From positions 682,001 to 746,000 of the forward strand of contig BAAHQB010000035.1 of NCBI GenBank assembly GCA_054601695.1: a stretch of 64,000 nt of DNA, in the 5' to 3' direction. This DNA comes from Amorphochlora amoebiformis. Taxonomy: Eukaryota; Cercozoa; Chlorarachniophyceae. A program made the position numbers and the translations under genes. The notes under the pieces were generated by a model. It made no database searches. It had not been told where the DNA came from and saw only the letters and a program-made list of their open reading frames with translations. Positions 1-63,943 of this stretch are shown here, piece by piece. Position 1 is the first letter of the stretch; every line of letters begins with the position of its first letter.

Positions 1-34
<34 letters not shown>

Positions 35-83
35 TACATATACATGCATACAGATACAGATTTCTCACCCCTCCCTCACATGC

Positions 84-126
<43 letters not shown>

Positions 127-277
127 TACCAATGTATACAATACTGTTAAATATGTGCAACAAGATACAAAAACATGTATAATATTTGAATATAAATTTA
201 TGTATACACGCAGATTTTTAATATATTGTATATATGTACATATACATATATGTTATATATATATATATATATGTATA

Positions 278-332
<55 letters not shown>

Positions 333-385
333 ATATATATATATTGCACTTTTTCTGTGTTTTTAATATGCTTCTCTCTTGCAAC

Positions 386-1725
<1,340 letters not shown>

Positions 1726-2329
1726 CGCACTATACTCTCTCACTTTCTTCTCGTACTCTTCAACCAACCCGGACCCCACACGTCCTTTCAAAAACTTTAA
1801 GGAAAAATTGCCCAATAATCGACTACAGCCTCCTCTTCAAAAGATAGAGAAAAGAAAATTAGTTTACAGAGGACTGAAAAGGGATACCGAGAGGGAAGAG
1901 AGTAGGGCTAGGAGGAGAGGCGGACCATACATATGTCCTCCCCCCTTCACCCCTCACTCCCTCCCTTAATTCTACAACTCTCTCCCTCACGAAATGTCCA
2001 TTTCCTTGATATTGCACATAACACAACCCGAACATGACCCAAGCTCTGTGTTCAGCATCGAAAATTATCTCAACCCGGATCCAACCCCGATTCTGACCCT
2101 AACCGAACCCCCATCCTTGAACCCCCCAACGTCACATGCTTTGCCAGTAATAATCAAGGCAAAAGAAAGTCAAATTGAAAACCATATTCTTAATGTCGAG
2201 CCTCAAGCGGGTCTCACATTCAAGCTCTGCCATGTTATCGCCAGTCCCGGGGATGTCCAGGTGCTCTTTATGTGACGATTTATTTTCTTATAAAAGAGCG
2301 GCCGAAAATCTATAATTTATTTGGCCGCC
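1726..2329 (+). promoter_or_regulatory. Upstream region of the formin gene
   Basis: Abrupt switch from (TA)n to unique, GC-richer sequence about 600 bp before the formin start. It holds a CCAAT pentamer at about 812 bases into the line starting 1001 (position 1812-1816), a 93-codon open frame at 1994-2275 that I do not recognise, and a short CCCTAACC telomere-like motif near 2096-2104. The 1994 frame ends 54 nt before the formin ATG, so it could be an upstream ORF in a 5' leader or chance. No TATA box can be singled out in such AT-rich DNA. Confidence 0.4.

Positions 2330-2333
<4 letters not shown>
2321..2333 (+). promoter_or_regulatory. Strong Kozak context at formin start
   Basis: The sequence TTGGCCGCCATGG surrounds the ATG at 2330-2332. 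It matches the optimal eukaryotic initiation context (GCCGCC before ATG, G at +4), which supports this start for the first five-codon exon, MADEK, followed directly by a GTGAGT donor. Confidence 0.6.
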
Positions 2334-37258
<34,925 letters not shown>

Positions 37259-37452
37259 CCTACTGTGATATATCTAGAATCCTTATTGTAAACATAATTA
37301 TTTCCTACGTTCCCTAGGTTCCTGCTAGATCATGTGAACGATCTATATCTGGATCTTGCTAGATGTTACAATTAATATTCAAATTCTCAGCCATGGACAT
37401 TAGATAATTACAAAAATTAATATATCTAGATATATACATACATACATATTAC

Positions 37453-37511
<59 letters not shown>

Positions 37512-37871
37512 TATACAGAAATACATATATACATACTGCTCATGAGGTAGTATTGCCAAAGTAAAATATTACCATGCTAATCGATGATATGATCAAGGTG
37601 ATCCGTACTGAGTATGCACCCAGGCCTAGAAGATATGATACCATACAATAGTATATATCTAGTATATATTATAAAAAATATATACACATATATTACGCAC
37701 ACATATATGTGTATCAAAAAAAAAACTGGATGGGTGGAAGATATTATCGAGTGAATGTCACGTAGGGTACAACACGCTTATATATATCTGAAAATATAAA
37801 AATATATGTGTCTGTGCGTGTAAATAGATCTAGAGTATATATGTGTCACACAATATATATATATCTCATAG

Positions 37872-37903
<32 letters not shown>

Positions 37904-37905
37904 CT

Positions 37906-37939
<34 letters not shown>

Positions 37940-37954
37940 CATAGTATATATATA

Positions 37955-38016
<62 letters not shown>

Positions 38017-38280
38017 TTTATATATAATATATATACATATATATATATATATAATATATATTATACATACGGCAAAACTTAACTTTGACATTGAATAATT
38101 AGTCAATTCCAACGTGCGGGTACCGTGACCGAGAGCAGACATAAATAGCAGGGTACATACAGCTGTACAACAAACTTCCGACAGGAAGATAAGCAACACT
38201 TCGACTTGGGCCCGGTTCCGAAACCTATACCCCTAGCCTACAACCAATACTCGACCAGCCACGAGGATCGACTGATTAGG
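37259..38280. other. Convergent intergenic region (formin / TXNDC9)
   Basis: Downstream of the formin TAG and downstream of the TXNDC9 TAG on the other strand, so it must hold both 3' ends. 37259-37430 and 37520-37800 are unique AT-rich sequence with several CTAG motifs, 37440-37510 and 37860-38060 are (TA)n, and 38080-38280 is unique GC-richer sequence beside TXNDC9. No gene or clear polyadenylation signal is singled out. Confidence 0.6.
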
Positions 38281-38582
38281 CTAATCTGAAATATCGTCCC
38301 AATCATCGTCGTCGTCAAGCTGGGCGAGCTTGGATTGGTAGATGGCCCGCCCCCCTTTGTTGGTCTTGGTGGTGTGGTACATTTGTTTCTCTTGGTTGAG
38401 GGGCTTGTCAACGATGGGGTCGTATGAGATGGTACCTTTCTTGGCTAGTCGCGCTCGGAGAGTCTCCGTTGTGAAGTTCTCTGTGCCCCCTAAGGGGTCG
38501 AATCCCTCGATGCGATCTGAAGTAAGGATGTGATGAAAATTGAGTAAATGTAAATTATGTATGTACGTATACGATCTAACAC

Positions 38583-38623
<41 letters not shown>

Positions 38624-38643
38624 TATACAATATATTATATACA

Positions 38644-38680
<37 letters not shown>

Positions 38681-38683
38681 AAT

Positions 38684-38742
<59 letters not shown>

Positions 38743-38897
38743 ATATATATATATAATATAAACTTAATGTGTTTTTGTACTTATGTATGTAAACATGGTA
38801 TATGGATGCATCTAATACATTGGTAGTTGTACAATATTACCTAAATATACACATAGATTTATGCATATTATATATATATATATATATTATATAGTAT

Positions 38898-38937
<40 letters not shown>

Positions 38938-38941
38938 ATAC

Positions 38942-38982
<41 letters not shown>

Positions 38983-38987
38983 AATAT

Positions 38988-39043
<56 letters not shown>

Positions 39044-39120
39044 GTAATATACATATATATGTACATATATATAATAAGATACATATACGTACATACAAAC
39101 ACACACACATACATATATAG

Positions 39121-39156
<36 letters not shown>

Positions 39157-39188
39157 TAATATGTATGTATAAAATGTATGTATACATA

Positions 39189-39245
<57 letters not shown>

Positions 39246-39257
39246 TGGAGTATAAAT

Positions 39258-39302
<45 letters not shown>

Positions 39303-39372
39303 GAATGTTAATATTTCAATTTGTGTTTTCATATGTTAATGCATAACATACATGTTTACGTAAATATACATG

Positions 39373-39409
<37 letters not shown>

Positions 39410-39667
39410 TATGCATATATATATATATGTACATATGTATATATATATATATAATGTGTATATATATATATATATATATGCGTGATTGTATTTGGATATA
39501 CTATACATGCACATGTATGCATATATATATATATATATATGTATATATGTGTATATGTATATATATTTATATAAATACATGCATACATATTATATATATA
39601 TATATATATGTATGTGTATATATAAAACATATGTAAGTATTTATTTATATAAATATATAAATATATA

Positions 39668-39716
<49 letters not shown>

Positions 39717-39739
39717 TAATATATATATATATAAAGATA

Positions 39740-39810
<71 letters not shown>

Positions 39811-39854
39811 ATATATGTATATGTGAGTGTGTGATATATGTTATTCTATACATG

Positions 39855-39950
<96 letters not shown>

Positions 39951-40015
39951 ATATATATATATATATATATATTATATAAAATACATTTATGTACAATATA
40001 CACATTTGTAAATAA

Positions 40016-40062
<47 letters not shown>

Positions 40063-40111
40063 CTATAATATGTTATATATATATATATATATATAGACAT
40101 ATTTTATTTAG

Positions 40112-40142
<31 letters not shown>

Positions 40143-40185
40143 ACATATATAATATATATATATATATATAAATATATACGCACAA

Positions 40186-40227
<42 letters not shown>

Positions 40228-41062
40228 CAATGTATTTATACATTATTCCTGCAAATAGAAATTATACATATACAATATATGTATCTTAGATATATACATA
40301 TATATATATATATATATATGTGTGTATATTATATGTATATACATATACATATATATATATATATACATTTGAATGTCATAGAAATATAATCGGTTTGTCG
40401 AAACTAATTAAAATTTGATGATACCGTGGGTGAAGTTATCCTTGGTGCATAATATGGTGGGAAGGAGGACGATATTGAGTTTCTGGCACAGGTAGGGACT
40501 CTTTTCTGCATTGATCTTGATGAATCTGAGGAGGCTTGAGTTAAACAACATCGTGCCATAAAACCTCCTCACCCAATCACCACATAAGCATAAACACGGA
40601 AGCTCTATCATATAAGGACCGCCGGTGGCATCACCTGGTCTCCATGTGCTTGGGCGCGAGCTTGCAGATGTGTTTGTCGAGGATCTGCGTGTACTTATCC
40701 GATTCGTTTGTGGTATTGCGATAAAAGAGTGTGATCGTCCTCTCGCTTTGCTTGATCTCTCCAAACCACTGCTTCTCGTCCGCCAGCTCGGCATAGGTGC
40801 CGTGGCCCTTGTGCCTCCATTCCTGCATCTTGGCGGCTTTCTTCTTCAGCTCGATCATGCGCCTGCGGCGGATGTTCTCCAGGTCGGATTTCTTCAGGTT
40901 GTCCAGAGACTCTAGCTCGTTGTCGATGGCCTTCTCCGTATCACGAACCGCCTTGAGCATCTGCGTGGTGACCTGCTGCTTGACCATGGATAGCTTCTGC
41001 TCGCCCGTCATGGGCCCCGCGGGCTGCGCGGGCATGTGCACCTCCCTCATATTTTCGGCCAT
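38281..41062 (-). CDS. TXNDC9: TXNDC9 / phosducin-like-3-type thioredoxin-fold protein
   Basis: Family members bind the cytosolic chaperonin CCT and modulate folding of actin and tubulin. Exons read on the minus strand: 41062-40635, 40525-40425 and 38516-38281 (TAG at 38283-38281), 254 aa against about 226 in human. Phases 2 and 1 join exactly. Landmarks: an N-terminal charged helix ([20 protein letters not shown]), [39 protein letters not shown], then the third-exon join giving [19 protein letters not shown], which matches the family's FTTETL motif, and an acidic tail [11 protein letters not shown]. The redox CxxC is absent: the equivalent stretch [12 protein letters not shown] has no cysteine, as is usual for this non-catalytic family. 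The intron 38517-40424 is almost wholly (TA)n, while 40526-40634 is a normal short intron. It is head-to-head with the PET100-like gene. Confidence 0.88.
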
Positions 41063-41363
41063 ATTCTCCTTGTTAGAGTAAGTACGATGAATGATGTATT
41101 ACAAAGGGTAGACTGTATACCAGACCGTAAAACACCTGGATTTTGTAAGGATGTCCGTAACCACGATCCACGTCCCTTCCCTTTCCCGCGAAACGATGGA
41201 CGCAGACAAATCCGGCCTCTCTGGAGAATCTCCGAAGGTTGCGGGGCCCGGGGTTCGGCGGGATCCCAGGAGTTCCAACACGTGTCCCTCAGGACAGCCG
41301 CAGGACATAAACGTGCCAGTGACCCGCCGCCATCGAAAGGTGGCGAGGTTGATCTCGGGTCCG
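41063..41363. promoter_or_regulatory. Divergent promoter interval, TXNDC9 / PET100-like
   Basis: About 300 GC-richer bases without (TA)n separate the two start codons. Open frames exist on both strands. One plus frame (41151-41398) is continuous with the PET100-like first exon, so an upstream ATG at 41196 in good context (ACGATGG) could extend that protein by 56 residues. A minus frame from 41425 to 41099 is also open but I recognise nothing in it. Confidence 0.45.
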
Positions 41364-41795
41364 ATGTCGTCACAATTGCCTCGATTCTTTAGGGGAAGGT
41401 TCCGTGTCCACACATATATCTCCATCTAACATACAGACACCAAATTGAACCCAAAGAGCTCTGCATCAAAAGTCACGGGTCAATCCCAAGCCGAGGGGCG
41501 CCCCTTACATTTCCTTACGAAGTGCAATCTTATTCAAAGAGAAATTTGAAATCCAAGAATTAGAAACAAATTTTTCCATCATGCTTATGTGTACATAGGA
41601 ACCTACGGGGTTATATCGTTGAGGCGTTCAAGTTGTCACTTCTCATTTCACTGCCTGTCGGAGCGACCTTATTTTTCGACCTACCGCAAATCAAGCGGGC
41701 AGTTATCATGAATGTAAGTATTATTGTATTCCATGTGCGTATTGCTTTGCACTTTTACGATATGCTTAAATGTATGTATATGCATATATATATAT

Positions 41796-41891
<96 letters not shown>

Positions 41892-42051
41892 CATGTAACA
41901 TGTACTCTGCTGACGGTTCGCAATTGTGATGACATGTGTATGTATTTAGAGACAGTACATAGTCTACCCACCGGAGGAGCAGCGAGATGAGGTAAGGGAG
42001 ATAGCTTCAAGGGTACAGCCTCAGAGGAAAATCAGAAATGAGAAAGATTAG
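41364..42051 (+). CDS. PET100: PET100-like cytochrome c oxidase assembly protein
   Basis: Exons 41364-41398, 41599-41713 and 41950-42051 (TAG) join in phase to about 83 aa, near the usual PET100 size. PET100 is an inner-membrane chaperone needed to assemble mitochondrial complex IV. Family-like features are a single N-terminal hydrophobic segment, [17 protein letters not shown], matching the 'FxxxxYLxFPVxxF' pattern, then a [13 protein letters not shown] segment equivalent to WPPExLxEIxxF, and a basic tail [13 protein letters not shown]. The first exon ([11 protein letters not shown]) is basic, as a mitochondrial presequence would be. It is chosen by phase and could begin at 41196 instead (about 139 aa). 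Reading through the possible GTAAGG donor at 41992 is preferred because the tail then fits the family. The 41714-41949 intron is mostly (TA)n. Confidence 0.55.
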
Positions 42052-42937
42052 CGGAAAGCCGGGTTGATGCACGCTCTAGATGCTCTGGTACTCAGGCTGC
42101 GTAGATCTAAAGATGCCGCGCTGGTGCATCTAACATGATGCCGCATGCACAGCTATAGATGCGGATCCACTAGCTATGAGGCTAGACAACTAGGACCATG
42201 CATGGAGCCAGTGGAGGAGCTAAATTCAGCTAATACAATACTTTGACTAGTTGAAATATACAAGACATGAATTCTAGTGTCAACTGATGTACCACAATAC
42301 GCGTACCAGCAGTATCTTAAAAGACTACGGTATGATAGTACTAGTAGTAGAGTATCTAGAGTATCTAAAAGTCTCACAGTCCGATGGGCTCTGGACTAGC
42401 TGGAGGCTAGATACGATAGTCCAGATAGTACCGTGAATGTAATTACTACACTTGCATTGTAACTATCCATAGATCTGTACTTTTTCTCAGATAGACTAAG
42501 ATAACTAGTCTATATATAGAATCTAGCTGGTGTACTAGCGTCTAGACTAGTCTAGAGCTAGACTAAGCTCTAGAAGCTGCTGCAATAGTACTAGTAGTCT
42601 AGAGTAGTACTGAGTACGAGAGCTAAGAATAACAATTTAATCTAGTTCTGTTACTATTAACTAGATTAACTAGATTAACTTACTACTACTAGTACTACGT
42701 TCTATTACTATTACCTTACTACTACTCTGTAATCCTATTCTAATTTATCTTTAATTCTAGAATTAGTAGAAAGCGTTAAGGATACTCATTCTTTGAAATT
42801 TAAAGTCAACTTGGGGGCAATGAATACTCTTGAGTCTTGTAGTCGAACACTAGCTCTAGTAGCTGTAGAGAGTATATACTTACTGAACGACGGCATGACG
42901 GAGAACCCTAACAAGCCTGTATATTACACAGACGTGC

Positions 42938-43009
<72 letters not shown>

Positions 43010-43094
43010 GTGCACATGCATAATGTATACTTTTTTTATACCTGAAATGCGTATGTTCCTATTTATTAGTATTATTATTACCATTAATTTTATT

Positions 43095-43129
<35 letters not shown>

Positions 43130-43266
43130 TATATATAGCAAACATGAAAACTATACACACATACACACCTGATCTAATATGATGCACACACACACGCACA
43201 CACACACATATATATATATATATATGTATAGTTATACGAATAGCAGATATATAGACATACATATAC

Positions 43267-43314
<48 letters not shown>

Positions 43315-43402
43315 TTATATATACATACATATATATATATATGTATACATATACATACATATATATACATATATATATGTAAATAATTATACGAATAGCA
43401 GG

Positions 43403-43454
<52 letters not shown>

Positions 43455-43543
43455 TATATAAATATTCATTCGTTCATAAAAATACGTACATACACAAAAC
43501 AATTTATTCGTTTAAATCTATCTACCCTCTTCCAACAAACCTT
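42052..43543. other. Convergent intergenic region (PET100-like / DRC7)
   Basis: Holds the 3' ends of the PET100-like gene (+) and DRC7 (-). 42060-42790 is an unusual CTAG-rich block described separately. 42790-42935 is unique, with a short open frame that has no recognisable product. 42937-43500 is (TA)n with CA/TG runs. Confidence 0.6.
42060..42780. repeat. CTAG-rich palindromic block
   Basis: More than twenty CTAG tetranucleotides, many as ACTAGT, TCTAGA or GCTAGC, cluster here (densest at 42490-42720, for example CTAGACTAGTCTAGAGCTAG). The block lacks (TA)n and long open frames. The composition is unlike any other part of the window. Origin unknown: perhaps a decayed fold-back element or an unusual local amplification. 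Confidence 0.6.
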
Positions 43544-44095
43544 CTATCTCCTCTCGTGCATGATTGCCAGCCTCTCATCCTGCTGCAATTCCTTCTCGAG
43601 CCTAGAGTACTCGCTAATAGCCAACTTCTCATGCCGCTTGAGCCTCGCATCAAGAATACTGAGTCGAAACATGATCTCCTCCGAAAACTTCTTAAATTCC
43701 TCGTCCGCTGCCTTCTTCTCCTCAGGGTCCTCGCATTGCATGCGGTTGTATTGCGTGTTGCGAACCTTGAGGGCCTCTTGCTCTCGATCGAGGTGGTCTT
43801 GGATGATGGTAGCACGCTCGAGCAAGCGCTCCTGGAGGGCTTGGAGACACTCCTTCTTGGCCGCTTGAGCCTGCGACTTGTTGCGCGGCCTTTGGTTGGG
43901 GAAGCCGACGAGGAACGGCGCAAGGTAGTCGATCGTATTTTTGCTGATAATCTCGTCGCCTTCGAGGTTTTCGTGGTCGTCTCCGATATCGTCGACATGA
44001 TCTTGGGCGGCATCGTAGATGTTTTTGGGGAGAGCTGTGGCGCTGCTATGGCCAGCGAGGGCGGTGTCGAGTTCTTCTGCCTGTGGTTTAAGTGT

Positions 44096-44135
<40 letters not shown>

Positions 44136-44145
44136 GCAGGTACAG

Positions 44146-44220
<75 letters not shown>

Positions 44221-44281
44221 CATATATATAAGGGCGTAGTCGAATGTTTCCGCTTGTAGTTTATGTATGGGTGTGTGTATT

Positions 44282-44321
<40 letters not shown>

Positions 44322-44371
44322 TATATTTATATATATATATATATAAATATATATATAATATAAAATATATA

Positions 44372-44408
<37 letters not shown>

Positions 44409-44877
44409 ATAAAATATTACACAAATATATGAATATATATATATATATATATATAATATATAATATATATATACATATATATATGTATGTATATATATAT
44501 ATATATATATTTATACAAATATACACATGTAAATACGTATGTACACATATATTACGTTTCTTACCTTCTTCTCACGCTCACGAATGTCGGAGAAAATTTC
44601 TTTCTCCTTGGCCGCTAAGTACGCGAGCTGCTTCAGCTGATCGTTCTTGGTCGGCAGTTGGTTCTTCGGACACTTGTGCATAGAACTGTTGACCTCGAGT
44701 TTCTGATTGCCCATGGTCATGTTGTAAACAAGGCATTTGCGCGAGATGGAGGTGTCTCCAAGGTGATAGTCGAGCTGGACCTGGAAGAATGTGGAGAATA
44801 TTTTCCAGTTTTTCTTATGGATGTAATTATATATATATATATATGCATACATATAGATATATTTATATAAGTATCTA

Positions 44878-44918
<41 letters not shown>

Positions 44919-44959
44919 TCATATATATATATATATAATTGTATGTGTATAATTACATA

Positions 44960-45000
<41 letters not shown>

Positions 45001-45011
45001 CATACACACGC

Positions 45012-45073
<62 letters not shown>

Positions 45074-45767
45074 CTAAATATATAATATATTTGCATGCCT
45101 AACAAAACGACACACATAAAGCAAAAAAAATAACGGCAATTCCACATACCATCCGCAGATTGGGCTCAATCCAATGTGTCCTCTCCTCAATATCTTCATG
45201 AGCCGATACCCTCCGATTCCGTGCGAACTTCTCAACAATCTTAACCAGGTGCGCCTCCTTCTTCCCGTCCATGAGATACACCACATACTGATTCTTACGC
45301 TCGTTGTTGGGCTTAAGAAACCTCATAACGAAGCTTCGGTAGATCAGTCGGTCGTCACGCTCCTGGAACGTCTCGGTCACCCTGCCCTTCTTCCATGTGC
45401 GCGACACCATGCCGTCCTTGCGCAGGTTGGGATGGAAGCTGTAGATCTTGCGCTCGGGCGTCTTGATGAGCTCCATCAGGCCCTGGAGGTTTTTACACCC
45501 CTTTTCAAATTTCTCGACGATCTTCTTTGTCTTTTTGAAAGTCACTCTCTTACACATGCGGTCGGCACGGTGGCGGAAGTATTCCACGACGACGTCTACT
45601 ACGTTGTCGGGGTAAGAGTCATTTCCACTTAAATCCACGATTGAACATGCTCCTTGGACTGAGGCGTCGTTGGAGCCATTGCTGCCTGTAGAATTTTGTA
45701 TAGCATGTGTCAGTATAAAGATGTATGTATGTAAGTATATATATATATTTATATATATTTATGAATA

Positions 45768-45802
<35 letters not shown>

Positions 45803-45884
45803 AATATATATATATTGCAAATATGGTATATATACGTATATGCACACACACACATACATACATATACATATATGTATGTCTATG

Positions 45885-45947
<63 letters not shown>

Positions 45948-46774
45948 GCATATATAAACTGTGCGATATATACATTATAGGTATGCACATACATACATGC
46001 CACATACAAAATACCTGTGCCTGCTGTTACGGCGGACGTCTTCCGCCCTCCCCCCTTCTCTCCACCCTCACCCGTAAAGAGAGAAATTCCATCCTGGATA
46101 TCTGCATCGTCATCGTTCTTGGCATATATGGAAACCCTCTGAACGAGCCCTGCAACCTTGTCCTGGTACTCCTCGTACTTTTCTACCAAACAATTGCTAT
46201 ACTCGATGGTCTTACAGAACTTTGGGTATCTATTGCGGTACTTTTCCTTCCCAATAACTGGCGGGAGTGCCCAGCTCTTGGGCACGTCGAGCGTGTCGAG
46301 GGATCTCGAGGAAGACGCTCTGTCGGTATTCTTACCGCTCTTACTTCTTCCCGAGCTTATTCCACCCCCAATCCCGCCTCCAACTCGAGCTCTCTTGAAC
46401 TCCTTCAGCCTAGAAGAGGACGCCTCCTTTTCTATGAGGACGTTCTCCCAACTTTTTTTATCCCTCAGGTCGTATGATAAGCCGGTCATGTGCTTGGGTC
46501 CTTGCATGTTGACCCACATATTGCTCTCGTTCCATACGCTTTCAATGCCGATGTACGGCGAACGATGAATATCGTAAGTGATGCCTGTGGTGGCCTCGAC
46601 GAAGATGTCCTTCTTAATGCCGCGGCGGCCGCTCTTTACGAGCACCCAGCAATGAATGCGGTGCTTTTCATATTTGTCAACGTGTTTTACCTGCTTGGTT
46701 TAGACGAATGAATGCATTCATGCATTGCAAATGTATAACTTTTAACAAATATCTACACACATTTGCATATATGA

Positions 46775-46808
<34 letters not shown>

Positions 46809-46838
46809 TATATACATGTACACACACACATATATATA

Positions 46839-46885
<47 letters not shown>

Positions 46886-46992
46886 TATAAATATACGTAA
46901 TACACACACATATATATATATAATAATATATAATAATATATATATATATATATATATATAATATACATACGTAATAATAATAATATATAAAA

Positions 46993-47044
<52 letters not shown>

Positions 47045-48191
47045 GTGTATATGTATACATGTATACGTATATGAAATAGATATTCCACATGCACAACGCA
47101 AATAACTGTCTGAAAAGAAACCTGCTTCGTCTTCACCTCCCTCTTGTTCTTCGCGAGCAAGCGCTTTGCCATCTCCACATTCTTATCCGTCTTCATATCC
47201 TCACAGTATGAAATGTGCAGCTTCTTGGACTTGATCGGGTACTTGTGATCGTCGCTGTCGATATCATCGTCCAAATTCTTGTCCTCAACCCGGTCCGGAT
47301 GCATGATTCTCGTCGGGCAGGGCGTCGTCTTCTGGTCAACCATCGTGATCCACTTGGGGGCATATCCCGACACACAATACGCATAGTAGCCGCTGCCCCT
47401 GAGCAGCGAGACCAGAAGAATCGAAAAATCGAACGAGTCACCCGCGCGCACTTCGAGCACGGTCTTGGAGCTCGGTATGATCTGCGGGAGCTTAAGCGGG
47501 TTGTCAAGGCGATAGTACTCCAAATAGTCAGACACGAACGTTGCACACGGCTCGAGGTCGTAAAGCTCGGGGTACGGAAGCTGCGTGGGGCTAATCGTTG
47601 TGCAGATAAACTTGGAAAGCCCACACTCATTGGAGGGGAAGAGGAGGAGGGGCCGTCGGTCGGGGAATAACTGGACAAGCTGTCGGCGAAAGTCCTCGAC
47701 TATCTCCAACGTTCGTTCTTCTTGGGCAGTGTTGGTTGTGTACCTATGCAAATATATTTGAATTCTTGGTAGATGGAGAATTCAAACGGAATAACCGTAA
47801 GAGATTCAGGTATGAAAGTGGGAAACTGTGGGAGAGTTTGTGAAGTTTTCTCTTGGGTCTGGTAAAAGGAGGGTATGTACGACACACGCGTAAGTACAGG
47901 CTTGGGAATGGAGGGACACGCTTACAATCCCGAAGATTAATCGATGAAAGAAATTAAAAGTACGTACGAGTCAGCAATGGTGAGATGATTGGCGTGCGAC
48001 TCAATAAGGTAACGCTTGTTATTTCTCTCCTTCAGCCCAGAAGGCAGCTTAAGGACAAATGTGGCGTCTTTCGTTGCCGTATCATTGAGGGATCGAGACA
48101 ATCTCTTAAGGGTGTATTCCCTCTTGAAGTCGACCTCCGTCTCAGGGGGAGACTCAACGCGCGCCGGGGTGCCACTATCCGACCTATCCAT
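43544..48191 (-). CDS. DRC7: DRC7 (CCDC135/FAP50), nexin-dynein regulatory complex subunit
   Basis: Axonemal linker protein of the nexin-dynein regulatory complex that controls flagellar dynein motility. Minus-strand exons: 48191-47968, 47743-47122, 46690-46015, 45685-45150, 44780-44565 and 44080-43544 (TAG). Every phase fits, giving 936 aa against about 874 in human. Aa 75-282 is the transglutaminase-like core with [19 protein letters not shown] and [20 protein letters not shown] followed by YCVSGYAP. The residue at the catalytic-Cys position is Ser (GDSF), so it is probably a non-enzymatic fold. Aa 283-508 includes HCWVLVKSG and [18 protein letters not shown], with a family-atypical Gly/Ser insert ([11 protein letters not shown]). 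Aa 508-686 has [15 protein letters not shown] and KIVEKFARN. The C-terminal coiled coil has [18 protein letters not shown] and a DERLAI end. The start MDRSDSG is the first ATG after the divergent promoter. Its presence implies motile flagella. Confidence 0.93.
44229..44265 (-). repeat. Decayed copy of DRC7 last-exon acceptor edge
   Basis: On the minus strand this reads AAACTACAAGCGGAAACATT then CGACTACGCCCTTA. It aligns with AAACCACAG|GCAGAAGAACT then CGACACCGCCCTCG at the real acceptor (exon high end 44080). The AG has changed to AA. It sits upstream in the same intron, separated by (TA)n. Confidence 0.7.
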
Positions 48192-48437
48192 CTCTGGTGG
48201 TCAAACTGGAGCGTTTTCGCCTGAAACCGCTCTCCTGGAGGGTTAACCTCTAATCCAAGGACATAACCCTTTAAGACACAGAATTCTTGAATAAGAATAA
48301 TATGGTATTAATACCTAGAACAATTTTAAGGATAATTTCTTATTTAATTCCTCGGGTGACGGTCGTGGCGGTTTCCACTTGGGATAAGGCAGGTGGGCTG
48401 GCGCCTTGGATAGCAGAAGAAGCAATAGCAAGAAAAT
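48192..48437. promoter_or_regulatory. Divergent promoter interval, DRC7 / unknown gene
   Basis: The 246 bp between the DRC7 ATG (minus) and the ATG at 48438 (plus) contain no (TA)n and no recognisable coding sequence. It is a compact head-to-head arrangement of the kind that often gives coordinate expression. No specific transcription-factor site is claimed. Confidence 0.5.
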
Positions 48438-51026
<2,589 letters not shown>

Positions 51027-51300
51027 GGATTCCTTCACATCCAGTGTGTAATTGTTCAATTAGTTTTTTTAATTCCATCTAGTCTTTTTAGTATTGTCAC
51101 GGATGCTGTCGCTGGCAATGTAGGTAGAGCACAGCGACGAGCATTGATCATGAACCTCGATCAGCAGTAAAGTTGTTATGAGATTTCAATCGACGATATC
51201 ACAATTCTAGAATTGTCTGGATTATAACATATATCAATGATATATATGTGTATATGTCTATATAAACATATATATATATATATATATATACATTATACTA

Positions 51301-51349
<49 letters not shown>

Positions 51350-51418
51350 TATATTACTAATATATCTAATAAAAATATATATATAATTACATGATATATG
51401 TGTGCATATGTCTCTATA

Positions 51419-51474
<56 letters not shown>

Positions 51475-51519
51475 CATATATATGTACTAGATGTATATCT
51501 AGTATAGATGTATATCTAG

Positions 51520-51555
<36 letters not shown>

Positions 51556-51977
51556 TCTAGTATATATATAATATACATACATACATACATATATACAATA
51601 ATTATGTACATACAATAACTACGTGGGTAAAGTAAATATATATAAATATAATATTTTGTAATATCCTTTAATATTAAGATTGAAGACACAATATTACATA
51701 TACATACCGTATACCAAACATACTTAACATTGTTATAATCACCTAAAAACTGCCATGTGCTCTTGAAATCATCCCAAATCCACGCCAATTTTACGAACTA
51801 ATGACAGAAATTCGCCAAAAACACACCCTCGTGTTTCCCCCCCCCCCCTAAATCGAAAGCCCCGTGCCAACGTATATAACTCTATCCCCCTCAGATATTT
51901 TGTATCAATTATTGCACACATTAAAGGAGGAGTCCATTTATAAACTAATATTTCTTATTAGACCCTTCGGAAGCCCA
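51027..51977. other. Intergenic region before the NHL gene
   Basis: 51027-51240 is unique sequence downstream of the unknown gene. 51240-51600 is (TA)n with ACTAGTATAT and CTAGATGTATAT motifs, and the segment near 51247-51272 is partly repeated near 51396-51424. 51600-51977 is unique AT-rich sequence with a C9 run at about 51840 and presumably the promoter or 5' leader of the next gene. Confidence 0.55.

Positions 51978-63943
<11,966 letters not shown>

Noticed and set aside
41047-41425. Minus-strand frames at 41047-41373 and 41099-41425
   Set aside because: GC-rich interval open on several frames. No recognisable product, and they would overlap the PET100-like first exon and the divergent promoter.
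42793-43023. Short plus frame ending in (TA)n
   Set aside because: No splice partner with consistent phase and no recognisable product.
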